Positions 1-8,196 of a stretch of 64,000 nucleotides of DNA are shown here, in pieces. Position 1 is the stretch's first letter; each line of letters begins with the position of its first letter. A program made the position numbers and the translations under genes. The stretch is taken from assembly GCA_009930305.1 (NCBI GenBank), contig RZYM01000001.1, forward strand, positions 248,001 through 312,000, given 5' to 3'. The DNA comes from Bacteroidia bacterium. GTDB taxonomy: Bacteria; Bacteroidota; Bacteroidia; Bacteroidales; Paludibacteraceae. The notes below the pieces were generated by a model that saw only the letters and a program-made list of their open reading frames with translations, did no database searches and had not been told where the DNA came from.

Positions 1-496
1 ATTTGTTTTTTCTGAACGAATAATATTTTTGCGTGAAATAGCTAAATAGGGTAGTGAAAACCGTTGTTATCATCTTTGCCGGGGTTGCCCAAATATTAAG
101 AACCTCGCAACATAGCTTTAGTCCAAAATAACTGATTAAAAAATTACTTGCCAAAATAAAAGCGTATCTTTTTATTTGTTGGTTTGTCTTAATATTTGAT
201 TTAGTAAATGTAACATATTTTGAGAGGCAAAAGCCTATGAAAGATGTTATTGGAGTTATAATAATTAAGCTGGCGATATGGGGCGAAAATGCAATAAAAT
301 CTAAGTCAACAATTTGTTTCTGAATTACATAATTGTATATCAAGAAATATAAAACCCAATCTGATAAGGTATTAATCGTCCCGCATGCCAAGTAATTGTA
401 TACTTCTTTTGGCATCCATCTCTGAAAAACAGGGAAGAAGAAGTCTAAAATCTTTATTAAGAGGGAATGTATGAATTTACCGCAGCGGTTTATCAT
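1..496 (-). CDS. GtrA-like membrane protein (3' end off window)
   Basis: Reading the minus strand from ATG at 496 gives 165 codons without a stop, running off the left edge. The protein is hydrophobic, with about four membrane segments and positively charged loops, and contains a stretch reading YNYLACGTINTLSDW followed further on by FCLSKYVTFTKS. This pattern is typical of the GtrA family: small four-helix proteins linked to moving or modifying lipid-linked sugars for cell-surface polysaccharide. It ends near the edge with a Tyr/Phe/Lys-rich tail (SYFTQKYYSFRKNK), usual for the C-terminus of this family, so little is probably missing. It is divergent from ksgA and appears to share a palindromic promoter region with it. 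The N-terminal 35 residues before MPKEVYNY are longer than in typical members, so an internal start (Met at about 419) is possible. The family call is moderate; the substrate is unknown. Confidence 0.62.
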   Translation of the reverse strand, partial: MINRCGKFIHSLLIKILDFFFPVFQRWMPKEVYNYLACGTINTLSDWVLYFLIYNYVIQKQIVDLDFIAFSPHIASLIIITPITSFIGFCLSKYVTFTKSNIKTNQQIKRYAFILASNFLISYFGLKLCCEVLNIWATPAKMITTVFTTLFSYFTQKYYSFRKNK

Positions 497-509
497 AGCT
501 GTCGATGGT

Positions 510-537
510 TTTGTTTATCTTTGCAAAGATAAACAAA
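510..537. promoter_or_regulatory. 28-bp perfect palindrome with back-to-back -7 elements
   Basis: Positions 510-537 form a perfect inverted repeat centred between 523 and 524. Each arm contains a Bacteroidetes -7 element, TATCTTTG: 516-523 on the plus strand facing ksgA, and 524-531 on the minus strand facing the GtrA-like gene. The two elements abut with no gap, so RNA polymerase could presumably use only one direction at a time. The palindrome lies 8 bases before the ksgA start and 13 before the GtrA-like start, which implies very short leaders. It could also be a binding site for a dimeric regulator. Confidence 0.6.
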
Positions 538-545
538 TTATACGA

Positions 546-1319
546 ATGACATACGTAAAACCGAAAAAGCACTTAGGACAACATTTCCTTACGGATATGA
601 GTATCTCAAAGCGCATTGCAGAGACAATTACGACGGATAAATATGTTCATGTTTTAGAAATAGGTCCTGGAACAGGAGTACTTACTCAATTTCTATTACA
701 AGATCCTAATATTGACTTACAAGTAATAGAATTGGACATAGAATCAGTAGATTATTTAAAGGAGAATTTTCTCGCTTTAAAGGGTCGTATTATTTTTGAT
801 GATTTCTTAAAATATGACTTGTCTAAACTTTTTAATGGCGAGTCATTTATGTTAATTGGCAATTACCCATATAATATTTCGAGTCAAATTTTCTTCAAAG
901 CCTTAGATAATAAGGACCGTGTGCCTTTTATTAGTGGTATGTTGCAAAAAGAGGTAGCAGAACGTTTAGCATCAAAACCGGGTAAGAAAGCATATGGTAT
1001 ACTGAGCGTTCTTTTGCAAGCTTATTATGATATAGAATACTTGTTTACTGTTCCTCCATGCGTTTTTAATCCACCGCCAAAGGTCGATTCTGCAGTTATA
1101 AGTATGAAGCGAAATAATGTGCAGAAACTTGATTGTGATGAGGCCTTATTTAAAACAGTTATTAAAACGTCATTTAATCAAAGACGTAAAACATTGCGCA
1201 ACTCTCTTAAGTCACTATTCCCTTCTGATTTCGTAGCTGATAATGAGATTTTTAATCAGCGTCCAGAGCAATTGAGTGTGGCTGAGTTTGTTCAGCTTAC
1301 AAATATGCTAAGTGTATAA
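546..1319 (+). CDS. rsmA: 16S rRNA (adenine1518/1519-N6) dimethyltransferase KsgA
   Basis: KsgA/RsmA dimethylates two adjacent adenines in the 3'-terminal hairpin of 16S rRNA using S-adenosylmethionine, a late step of 30S maturation. Visible motifs are the N-terminal KKHLGQHFL, the SAM-binding VLEIGPGTGVLT, the catalytic NYPYNIS (family N-[LI]-P-Y, here with Tyr second), QKEVAERL, and FNPPPKVDSAVI. I place the start at 546, giving 257 residues. The open frame extends upstream to 471, but that extension runs through the promoter palindrome at 510-537 and adds 25 residues the family lacks. It is divergent from the GtrA-like gene and convergent with recQ, with only 18 bases between the stops and no clear terminator hairpin there. 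Confidence 0.95.
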   Translation: MTYVKPKKHLGQHFLTDMSISKRIAETITTDKYVHVLEIGPGTGVLTQFLLQDPNIDLQVIELDIESVDYLKENFLALKGRIIFDDFLKYDLSKLFNGESFMLIGNYPYNISSQIFFKALDNKDRVPFISGMLQKEVAERLASKPGKKAYGILSVLLQAYYDIEYLFTVPPCVFNPPPKVDSAVISMKRNNVQKLDCDEALFKTVIKTSFNQRRKTLRNSLKSLFPSDFVADNEIFNQRPEQLSVAEFVQLTNMLSV

Positions 1320-1337
1320 GGGGGAAAATCATTTCTT

Positions 1338-3518
1338 TTAATTTCCTATCTCCGAAATAAATTTGATACGTATCAATCTTATTTCTTCTTCTGTATAATC
1401 GCCGCCTAATTTAGTCATAGCAGCATCAATATCATCAGTTTGAGATTCGCGGAAGTATTCAAATATTTCCTCAGCCTTATCAGGATCCATAACATCATCA
1501 ATAAAATAGTCAATATTGATTTTTGTGCCTGAGTATATGATGGCTTCAATTTCGTCAAGTAATTCAGAAAAATCAAGTCCTTTAGATACTGCAATATCTT
1601 CCAAACTGATTTTTCTATCAACAGCCTGGATAATGAATACCTTCATTTTCGATTTGTTAGGCACAGTACGTACGCGCAAATCTTCAGGACGTTCTATTTC
1701 ATTCTCTTTTACATGTTGCTGTATAAGCTTTAAGAATTCATCACCATAACGTTTTGCCTTACCTGCACCTACGCCTGGAATATTTTGCAACTCATCCATG
1801 TTAACAGGGTAAGTTGTGGCCATTGATTCTAGTGATGGGTCTTGGAATATTACAAAAGGAGGAACACCTAATTGTTTAGACATTTTTTTGCGCAAATCTT
1901 TTAGCATTACAAATAATGTTTCATCTGCTGCGCAAGATCCGCCTCTCCTTACTGGTACATCATCTTCTTCCTCATCAAATTCATTATCTTTTGTAATTTT
2001 GAATGAACTTGGATTATCAAGAAAATGTTTACCTTCTTTTGTAACCTTTAGTACGCCGTAGTTTTCTATTTCTTTATCAATGTAACCAGCAATCATGGCT
2101 TGACGGATTACAGCTTGCCATACGCTCGGTTCTTCGTGTTGGCCTGTGCCGAACACTTCTAAATCTTCATGCTTATAGTCTAAAACTTCTGACGTTTCTT
2201 TTCCAACTATAACGTCAATAATATGCTCCGTTTTAAATTTTTCTTTTACCGCCATGATAGTGTCTAAGACGGTACACAATAAATCCTGTGCTTCCATTTG
2301 TTTTTTTGGATTCAAGCAGTTGTCGCAGTTACCGCAATTGTTTTGGGTATATTCTTCTCCAAAATAATGTAGTAGCAGTTTTCTTCTGCAAACCGATGAT
2401 TCTGCATAAGCTGCCGTTTCGGTCAACAATTGCTTACCTATTTCTTGTTCTGAAATAGGTTTGCCCTGCATGAATTTTTCTAATTTCTGTAAATCTTTAT
2501 AAGAATAAAATGCAATACATAAACCTTCGCCTCCATCACGTCCTGCGCGTCCGGTCTCTTGATAGTATCCTTCCAAACTTTTTGGAATGTCATAATGTAT
2601 AACAAAGCGTACATCAGGCTTATCAATACCCATACCAAAGGCTATAGTTGCGACAATTACCTGTACTTTCTCCATTAAGAAACTATCCTGATTTTCTGTC
2701 CTAACGGCAGAATCCATACCTGCATGATATGGCAGTGCACTGATACCATTTACTAAAAGCGTTTCGGCTAAATCTTCAACCTTTTTGCGACTTAAACAGT
2801 AAATGATACCCGATTTATCCTCTTGACTTTTTATGAATCTGATAATATCCTTATCAATATTCTGTGTCTTTGGACGTATTTCGTAATATAGGTTAGGTCT
2901 GTTAAATGATGATTTAAAAACGGTGGCATTGTTCATACCAAGGTTTTTTTGAATATCATGCTGAACTTTTGGTGTGGCAGTTGCTGTAAGAGCTATTACT
3001 GGCGCGTTTCCAATTTCAGATATGATAGGTCTTATTCTGCGATATTCGGGTCTAAAATCATGTCCCCATTCTGATATACAATGCGCCTCATCTACAGCGT
3101 AGAATGAGATATGTACGCCTTGTAAAAAGCTTATGTTTTCTTCTTTTGTAAGTGACTCAGGAGCCACATAAAGTAATTTCGTTTTACCTGTAATTACATC
3201 GCGTTTAACTTCGTCAATGGCAGCACGTGTAAGGGAAGAATTAATAAAATGTGCTACTCCGTCATCCTCACTAAATGAGCGCATAGCGTCAACTTGGTTT
3301 TTCATTAATGCTATAAGTGGCGAAATAACAATTGCAATCCCGTCCATCAATAATGATGGCAGTTGATAGCACAAGGACTTACCTCCACCTGTTGGCATAA
3401 GTACAAACGAATCATTGCCTGCAAGTAAGTTTTCGATAATTGCTTCTTGATTCCCTTTAAAGGAATCAAAACCGAAGTGCTCTTTTAATGGTTTTGTTAA
3501 ATATGAATGTTCTGACAT
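1338..3518 (-). CDS. recQ: ATP-dependent DNA helicase RecQ
   Basis: RecQ is a 3'-5' superfamily 2 helicase acting in recombination and replication-fork repair. In order: Walker A MPTGGGKS (residues 41-48), DEAH box at 143-146 within AVDEAHCISEWGHDFRP, motif VI YYQETGRAGRDG (about 318-329), the zinc-binding RQC subdomain with Cys377, Cys395, Cys398 and Cys401, a winged-helix part, and an HRDC domain at roughly 531-605 (NIPGVGAGKAKRYG). About 120 residues follow the HRDC domain and resemble the extra C-terminal helical region common in Bacteroidetes RecQ; 726 residues is normal for that group. A -7 element lies at 3527-3534, only 8 bases before the ATG, so the transcript may be nearly leaderless. 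It lies 54 bases downstream of clpX on the same strand. Confidence 0.95.
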   Translation of the reverse strand: MSEHSYLTKPLKEHFGFDSFKGNQEAIIENLLAGNDSFVLMPTGGGKSLCYQLPSLLMDGIAIVISPLIALMKNQVDAMRSFSEDDGVAHFINSSLTRAAIDEVKRDVITGKTKLLYVAPESLTKEENISFLQGVHISFYAVDEAHCISEWGHDFRPEYRRIRPIISEIGNAPVIALTATATPKVQHDIQKNLGMNNATVFKSSFNRPNLYYEIRPKTQNIDKDIIRFIKSQEDKSGIIYCLSRKKVEDLAETLLVNGISALPYHAGMDSAVRTENQDSFLMEKVQVIVATIAFGMGIDKPDVRFVIHYDIPKSLEGYYQETGRAGRDGGEGLCIAFYSYKDLQKLEKFMQGKPISEQEIGKQLLTETAAYAESSVCRRKLLLHYFGEEYTQNNCGNCDNCLNPKKQMEAQDLLCTVLDTIMAVKEKFKTEHIIDVIVGKETSEVLDYKHEDLEVFGTGQHEEPSVWQAVIRQAMIAGYIDKEIENYGVLKVTKEGKHFLDNPSSFKITKDNEFDEEEDDVPVRRGGSCAADETLFVMLKDLRKKMSKQLGVPPFVIFQDPSLESMATTYPVNMDELQNIPGVGAGKAKRYGDEFLKLIQQHVKENEIERPEDLRVRTVPNKSKMKVFIIQAVDRKISLEDIAVSKGLDFSELLDEIEAIIYSGTKINIDYFIDDVMDPDKAEEIFEYFRESQTDDIDAAMTKLGGDYTEEEIRLIRIKFISEIGN

Positions 3519-3526
3519 AATCAGAG

Positions 3527-3534
3527 CAAATATA
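3527..3534 (-). promoter_or_regulatory. recQ -7 element
   Basis: On the minus strand this reads TATATTTG, matching the Bacteroidetes consensus TAnnTTTG. It lies 8 bases upstream of the recQ ATG at 3518, which predicts an almost leaderless mRNA. Assigned by pattern only. Confidence 0.5.
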
Positions 3535-3572
3535 GTAAATAGAATTTGGAATGCAAGATTTTAACACATTTT

Positions 3573-4796
3573 TTATATCAGCAATTTTTTTTCCATTCTA
3601 TTAATCCTACTATTAGCTATTTGTTTTGTAATTCGTAATTCTTTAATGCATTCTGATGGAACTTCGTACATATAGTCCATCATAACAGTTTCGCTCAAGG
3701 AGCGTAGACCACGTGCGCCTAATTTATATTCTATGGCTTTATCTACAATATAGTCAAGAGCATCTTCATCAAATGTTAATTTTACACCATCCATTCCAAA
3801 CAATTTATTGTATTGTTTGATAATTGAGTTTTTAGGTTCAATTAATATACGGCGAAGTGCTTCTCTGTCTAATGGATCCAAATGTGTAATTATAGGTAGT
3901 CTACCTATAATTTCAGGTATTAATCCAAATGCTTTTAAATCTTGTGGAGCTAAATATTGTAGCAAGTTCTCTCTATCAACTTTATGTATCTCCTTTGATG
4001 CAGAATATCCTACCATGCGTGTATTTAATCGTGCACCGATTTTCTTTTCAATGCCGTCAAATGCACCACCGCAAATAAATAAGATGTTTTGAGTGTTAAC
4101 CTGAATCATTTTTTGGTCAGGATGCTTACGACCTCCTTGTGGTGGAACATTTACAATAGAACCTTCCAATAATTTAAGTAAACCTTGCTGAACACCTTCT
4201 CCACTTACATCTCTGGTAATAGACGGATTATCTCCTTTTCGGGCAATCTTATCAATTTCGTCAATAAAAACAATGCCTTGCTCAGCTGATGAAACATCGT
4301 AATCTGCAACTTGTAATAGTCGAGTTAGGATACTCTCAATGTCTTCACCAACGTATCCGGCCTCAGTTAGTACAGTGGCATCAACAATTGTAAATGGAAC
4401 ATGTAATTTTTTTGCAATAGTTTTTGCTAAAAGTGTTTTACCTGTTCCTGTTGATCCAACTAGTATTATGTTTGATTTTTCTATTTCAACCTCGTCTTCG
4501 GTTTTGTGTTGTAATAGGCGTTTATAGTGGTTATAAACGGCAACGCACAAATTTCTTTTTGCTTCGTCTTGGCCAATTACATATTGGTCTAGGAACTGTT
4601 TAATCTGCATCGGTTTAGGCAGATTAGACAAGGATAAATCAAACTTTGACTTTTTTTGAATAGTTCCGGTTACAATTTCTTCGGCTCTTTCTACACAATC
4701 GCTACATATAGCTCCTGTTGCACCATGTATCAACAAAGCCACTTCGCGTTCAGATCTGCCACAAAAACTGCATCTGCCCTCTTCCTTTTTTGCCAT
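3573..4796 (-). CDS. clpX: ATP-dependent protease ATP-binding subunit ClpX
   Basis: ClpX is the hexameric AAA+ unfoldase that recognises tagged substrates and feeds them into ClpP. The N-terminal zinc-binding domain has Cys9, Cys12, Cys31 and Cys34. The AAA+ core follows with Walker A GSTGTGKT (114-121), the pore-loop motif GYVGED (about 147-152), Walker B IVFIDE (175-180) with the sensor region after it, and the C-terminal small domain containing LGARGLRSL. The IGF-type loop that docks on ClpP should lie between the Walker B segment and the small domain; I did not pin it down. At 407 residues it is normal for the family. The start is 2 bases after the clpP stop, so clpP and clpX are one transcription unit with translation probably coupled. 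Confidence 0.96.
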   Translation of the reverse strand: MAKKEEGRCSFCGRSEREVALLIHGATGAICSDCVERAEEIVTGTIQKKSKFDLSLSNLPKPMQIKQFLDQYVIGQDEAKRNLCVAVYNHYKRLLQHKTEDEVEIEKSNIILVGSTGTGKTLLAKTIAKKLHVPFTIVDATVLTEAGYVGEDIESILTRLLQVADYDVSSAEQGIVFIDEIDKIARKGDNPSITRDVSGEGVQQGLLKLLEGSIVNVPPQGGRKHPDQKMIQVNTQNILFICGGAFDGIEKKIGARLNTRMVGYSASKEIHKVDRENLLQYLAPQDLKAFGLIPEIIGRLPIITHLDPLDREALRRILIEPKNSIIKQYNKLFGMDGVKLTFDEDALDYIVDKAIEYKLGARGLRSLSETVMMDYMYEVPSECIKELRITKQIANSRINRMEKKLLI

Positions 4797-4798
4797 TA

Positions 4799-5470
4799 TT
4801 ATTTTGCTTGTTTAATTAATACCTCATCAATCATACCGTAGGCTTTGGCTTCTTCTGCAGTCATCCAATAATCACGATCTGAATCTTGTTCTATGCGTTC
4901 GTAAGTATTACCTGAATGTTCAGCAATAATGGTGTATAATTCTTTTTTAAGTTTTTGTATTTCGCGAGCAGTAATTTCAATATCAGAGGCTTGACCTTGT
5001 GCTCCACCCATAGGCTGATGAATCATTATACGTGCGTGTTTTAAAGCAGAACGTTTACCTTTAGCTCCTGCTGTCATAAGTACAGCTCCCATTGATGCTG
5101 CCATACCGGTACAGATTGTTGCAACGTCACTTGATATAAACTGCATTGTGTCATATATGCCTAAACCTGCATATACAGAACCTCCAGGAGTATTTAGGTA
5201 TATAGAGATGTCTTTGCCCGGATCTGCCGAATCCAAATACAATAATTGTGCTTGAATTACATTGGCAGTATAATCGTCAACTTGTGTACCTAAAAATATT
5301 ATGCGGTCCATCATTAGACGTGAAAACACGTCCATTTGTGCAACGTTAAGCTGTCTCTCTTCTATAATTGTCGGAGAAATGTAATTACTAGTAATGTCCA
5401 TGTACTTATCAAGTGCGATGGCATTCATACCAAGATGCTTTGTTGCGTACTTTTGAAATTCTGTATTCAT
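4799..5470 (-). CDS. clpP: ATP-dependent Clp protease proteolytic subunit ClpP
   Basis: ClpP is the serine peptidase that forms the double-heptamer chamber of ClpXP. Catalytic Ser126 is in the GMAASMGAV motif and His151 in ARIMIHQP; Asp200 in SDRDYWMT is the probable third member of the triad. The protein has 223 residues with about 30 residues before the conserved core, consistent with the processed N-terminal propeptide of many ClpP proteins. It lies directly upstream of clpX, which starts 2 bases after this stop. A -7 element is present at 5518-5525, about 47 bases before the start. The trigger factor gene lies upstream on the same strand but is separated by a terminator, so this is the tig / clpP-clpX arrangement with independent transcription. 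Confidence 0.96.
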   Translation of the reverse strand: MNTEFQKYATKHLGMNAIALDKYMDITSNYISPTIIEERQLNVAQMDVFSRLMMDRIIFLGTQVDDYTANVIQAQLLYLDSADPGKDISIYLNTPGGSVYAGLGIYDTMQFISSDVATICTGMAASMGAVLMTAGAKGKRSALKHARIMIHQPMGGAQGQASDIEITAREIQKLKKELYTIIAEHSGNTYERIEQDSDRDYWMTAEEAKAYGMIDEVLIKQAK

Positions 5471-5517
5471 AATTTATATATTTCTGATAAATAAATTGTT
5501 TTATAAACAAGGGGAAA

Positions 5518-5525
5518 CAAAGATA
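5518..5525 (-). promoter_or_regulatory. clpP-clpX -7 element
   Basis: The minus strand reads TATCTTTG, matching TAnnTTTG, 47 bases before the clpP start and after the tig terminator. It is the likely promoter of clpP-clpX. Confidence 0.55.
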
Positions 5526-5599
5526 TAAAATTTTATATTATTAAAGCAAAAGGCAAATACAAATTCATAAAAAAATCAAGTGTAAGGTATATAAAACAC

Positions 5600-5625
5600 A
5601 AAAAGGAATCATTTGATTCCTTTTT
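5600..5625 (-). terminator. tig terminator hairpin
   Basis: A 12-bp perfect inverted repeat (5600-5611 with 5614-5625) has GGAATCA in the stem and A/T-rich outer ends, giving a U-run on either strand. It sits 24 bases past the tig stop and before the clpP promoter, so it probably ends the tig transcript. Confidence 0.7.
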
Positions 5626-5649
5626 GTTACAAATATGTCAAAAACCAAC

Positions 5650-7008
5650 TTATTTTTTCTCGAAAAACTTGTTGAATTCGTCAAATGTTATGTCAGTATT
5701 TGCCAAACTAACTTTAGTCTTCAACAATTCTACTATTTTGTGTTCAGCCGCACGTTCAGCTGCATTTTTAGCACCATCTTTGTTTTTCAACATGTCTTGC
5801 ACGTAACCATCTAAAATATCGTCAGGTACGCCAATCATACCATATTGTGCGAATTGAGCTTTAGCTGCTTTCTTGGCAACTTCTTCGATGTCAGCTTTCT
5901 CTATTTTTACATCTGCATCTTTTGCCATTTTATCTTTAACCAACTGCCATTTCAAATCTTCAATCATCTTAGGATATTCTTCCTCGATTTGTTCTGCAGT
6001 CATTTTTTCGTTATTAGCTTTCAACCAACGTTTCAAGAATGTATCAGGGAATTGTACATCTTTTAGTTGACCAAGAACCAAATCACGCATATCTATAATA
6101 AATTTTATATCGCTATCTTCTACAAATTGCTCAGCTAAACCGGCTTTGATTTTTTCTGTAAATTCAGCTTCAGATTTAACTACATCTTTACCGAAGCAAG
6201 CATCAAAAAATTCTTGATTCATTTCTGCTTCTGCGTAGCGTGTAATTTCTTTGATTGTAAATTTGCAATCAGATGTGAATGTTTTTGCAGCATCCTTGCT
6301 TATTTGTAATAAAGATGCCAATTCAGCTTCATTACCATTAAATGCTTTGCTAGGATTGAATACGAAAGAAGAATCTTTAGTCATTCCTAAGACTTTCTTC
6401 TGTTCGTCTGCGTTTTTAATGTATCCAGGGCTCAATAAAGCGTTCTCAACTTTTACTCCGTCAACTTCTTCAGAACCATCTGCATTAAGTTCTTGCAATT
6501 CGCCTTTAACAACATCTTTTTCTTCAACTTTTTCAGTTTGAACATATTTGCCAAAGCGTCCGCGATATGCAGCTGTTTGTTTGTCGATAAGATCTTGAGC
6601 TACTGTAATATTGTAGTATTTTACTTTATTTTTTGAACTTAAAGAAACTGCTAATTCAGGTGCAATTGCAATGTCAAAAGAAAATTCAAAATTAGCACCA
6701 TCTTCAAATTCAGGTACAGGAAAGTTTTCAGTTGGAATTGGTTCACCAAGAATATTAAGATTCTTTTCTTTAATATAATCGTAAAGGGCATCAGAAATAA
6801 GTTTGTTTACTTCTTCTGCAAGGAAAGACTTTCCGTACATCTTTTTAACAAGACCAACAGGTACGGTACCTGGGCGGAATCCCGGCATATTGGCTTTTTT
6901 ACGAAAATCTTTTACTGCTTTTTCTACTTTTTCGTTGTAGTCAGCCGGTTCTATTTTTACCAGCAATTTTGCGTTTACCGCATCAAGATTGTTTTGCGAA
7001 ACGTTCAT
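5650..7008 (-). CDS. tig: trigger factor
   Basis: Trigger factor is the ribosome-bound chaperone that meets nascent chains at the exit tunnel. The N-terminal ribosome-binding signature is seen at about residues 37-56 (NMPGFRPGTVPVGLVKKMYG). The usual GFRxGKxP has Thr where Lys is common; other Bacteroidetes proteins of this family also vary at this position. The central peptidyl-prolyl isomerase domain is strongly diverged and hard to delimit, and the long C-terminal helical arms are Lys/Glu/Ala-rich. At 452 residues it is normal length. It is 50 bases downstream of tRNA-Leu on the same strand with no visible TAnnTTTG element in between, which suggests transcription from the tRNA promoter. 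A terminator hairpin follows at 5600-5625. Confidence 0.9.
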   Translation of the reverse strand: MNVSQNNLDAVNAKLLVKIEPADYNEKVEKAVKDFRKKANMPGFRPGTVPVGLVKKMYGKSFLAEEVNKLISDALYDYIKEKNLNILGEPIPTENFPVPEFEDGANFEFSFDIAIAPELAVSLSSKNKVKYYNITVAQDLIDKQTAAYRGRFGKYVQTEKVEEKDVVKGELQELNADGSEEVDGVKVENALLSPGYIKNADEQKKVLGMTKDSSFVFNPSKAFNGNEAELASLLQISKDAAKTFTSDCKFTIKEITRYAEAEMNQEFFDACFGKDVVKSEAEFTEKIKAGLAEQFVEDSDIKFIIDMRDLVLGQLKDVQFPDTFLKRWLKANNEKMTAEQIEEEYPKMIEDLKWQLVKDKMAKDADVKIEKADIEEVAKKAAKAQFAQYGMIGVPDDILDGYVQDMLKNKDGAKNAAERAAEHKIVELLKTKVSLANTDITFDEFNKFFEKK

Positions 7009-7025
7009 GTTCTTTTAAAATTAAC

Positions 7026-7046
7026 GGGGAGTCTAGGACACTCCCC
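7026..7046 (-). other. hairpin between tRNA-Leu and tig
   Basis: GGGGAGT (7026-7032) pairs with ACTCCCC (7040-7046) around a 7-base loop. On the minus strand it is followed by GTTAATTTT, a poor U-run, so it is a weak terminator at best. It may instead be an RNA processing or 5'-protecting structure left on the tig mRNA after the tRNA is cut out. Confidence 0.45.
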
Positions 7047-7058
7047 TTTTTAAATTTG

Positions 7059-7140
7059 TGCGGCTGACGGGACTCGAACCCACACGCCTCTCGGCACCAG
7101 ATCCTAAGTCTGGCGCGGCTACCAATTACGCCACAGCCGC
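7059..7140 (-). tRNA. tRNA-Leu (anticodon UAG)
   Basis: The minus strand folds as a class II tRNA. The acceptor stem GCGGCTG closes at the 3' end with CAGCCGC plus discriminator A. The anticodon stem CCAGA/TCTGG encloses loop CTTAGGA, giving anticodon TAG. A variable arm follows, then the T-arm with GGTTCGAGTCC. The UAG anticodon and the extra arm identify leucine. CCA is not encoded (ACAA follows). A promoter lies 10 bases upstream (7151-7158). Confidence 0.95.
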
Positions 7141-7150
7141 AAAAGTGGGG

Positions 7151-7183
7151 CAAAGGTAATAAAAAAGTTGAAACTGACAAAAA
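7151..7183 (-). promoter_or_regulatory. tRNA-Leu (and probably tig) promoter
   Basis: The minus strand carries a -33 type TTTTTG (7178-7183), a 19-base spacer and a -7 element TACCTTTG (7151-7158), then the tRNA after about 10 bases. Both elements and the spacing fit the Bacteroidetes sigma-ABfr consensus. Confidence 0.65.
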
Positions 7184-7263
7184 TAGTCGATTAAAAATGT
7201 TACAAACCAAATTTTGTTGTTTATTTTATAAAAGTTTAGCTTGGTGCAAAGACGCATTTTTTT

Positions 7264-7271
7264 TACTTTTG
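7264..7271 (+). promoter_or_regulatory. menA -7 element
   Basis: TACTTTTG matches TAnnTTTG and lies 19 bases before the menA start. An out-of-frame ATG at 7281 precedes the real start and might slightly reduce initiation. Confidence 0.5.
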
Positions 7272-7290
7272 CCGAGGAAAATGAATAACA

Positions 7291-8196
7291 ATGAGTAAAA
7301 TAAATTTATACTTTCAAACATTTCGCCTAAGGACATTACCATTGTCAATGTCGAGCATAGTTTTGGGAATTATGATGGCTGCAGTAAATGGTTTTTTTAA
7401 TTTAGGAGTTTGCATCCTCACAGTTATTACAACATTATTCTTACAGATACTATGCAATATTGCCAATGAATTGGGTGATGCTCAAAAGGGTACGGATACA
7501 GCCGATAGGCAAGGACCTGCTTATGTTTTAACATCAGGTGCATTAACTGAAAAGGATTTTTATCATTTGATATACACTTTTGTAGCATTATCTTGTATAT
7601 CAGGCCTAATATTATTATGGTTGGCGTCGGTTAATATTTCAGGAATATATATTTGGTTGATGCTTGCGTTGGGAACTTTTGCTATAGTAGCAGCAATTTT
7701 TTATACTATGGGTAAGCGTCCTTATGGATATAGAGGTTTTGGAGATATTTCAGTATTTATATTCTTTGGTTTGTTAGGTACGCTTGGTTCGTATTTCTTA
7801 CAAGCAGGTAATGTGGAATTAGAAATAATTTTACCGGCTTCGGCTTGTGGTTTGTTATCTGTAGGCGTTTTAAATGTGAATAACATTCGCGATATGGAAA
7901 CTGATAGTAAAAATCGAATCACAATACCTATCTTACTGGGGGAAACAAAAGCGAAGATTTATCATACTATATTAATAGTAGGTGGTCAGTTGTGTTTTGT
8001 CACTTATAACATTGTTAAATGCGAAACCTCATTAAAAGCATATATGTATTTATTTATGCTTCCAATATTTATCTTTCACATAATCTCTGTTTGGAAATTG
8101 TCCGGCAAAGCCTTAGATAAACAATTACCATTACTCGTAATTTCCACACTTATAGAATGCTTGGCTTTTGGTGGTTCTTGGATGTTATTGCATTAA
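7291..8196 (+). CDS. menA: 1,4-dihydroxy-2-naphthoate polyprenyltransferase MenA
   Basis: MenA attaches the isoprenoid tail to 1,4-dihydroxy-2-naphthoate, making demethylmenaquinone in the inner membrane. This UbiA-superfamily protein shows both Asp-rich prenyl-diphosphate/Mg sites: NIANELGDAQKGTDTADR (about 56-73) and NNIRDMETDSKNR (about 197-209), between eight or nine hydrophobic helices. At 301 residues it is typical. The first site and the tail of the second match MenA better than UbiA or protohaem farnesyltransferase. The gene is convergent with menG and their stop codons overlap (8193-8196), so two consecutive enzymes of the pathway are encoded tail to tail. Confidence 0.9.
   Translation: MSKINLYFQTFRLRTLPLSMSSIVLGIMMAAVNGFFNLGVCILTVITTLFLQILCNIANELGDAQKGTDTADRQGPAYVLTSGALTEKDFYHLIYTFVALSCISGLILLWLASVNISGIYIWLMLALGTFAIVAAIFYTMGKRPYGYRGFGDISVFIFFGLLGTLGSYFLQAGNVELEIILPASACGLLSVGVLNVNNIRDMETDSKNRITIPILLGETKAKIYHTILIVGGQLCFVTYNIVKCETSLKAYMYLFMLPIFIFHIISVWKLSGKALDKQLPLLVISTLIECLAFGGSWMLLH

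Noticed and set aside
471-545. Upstream extension of ksgA
   Set aside because: It runs through the promoter palindrome at 510-537 and adds residues the family lacks; the start was set at 546.
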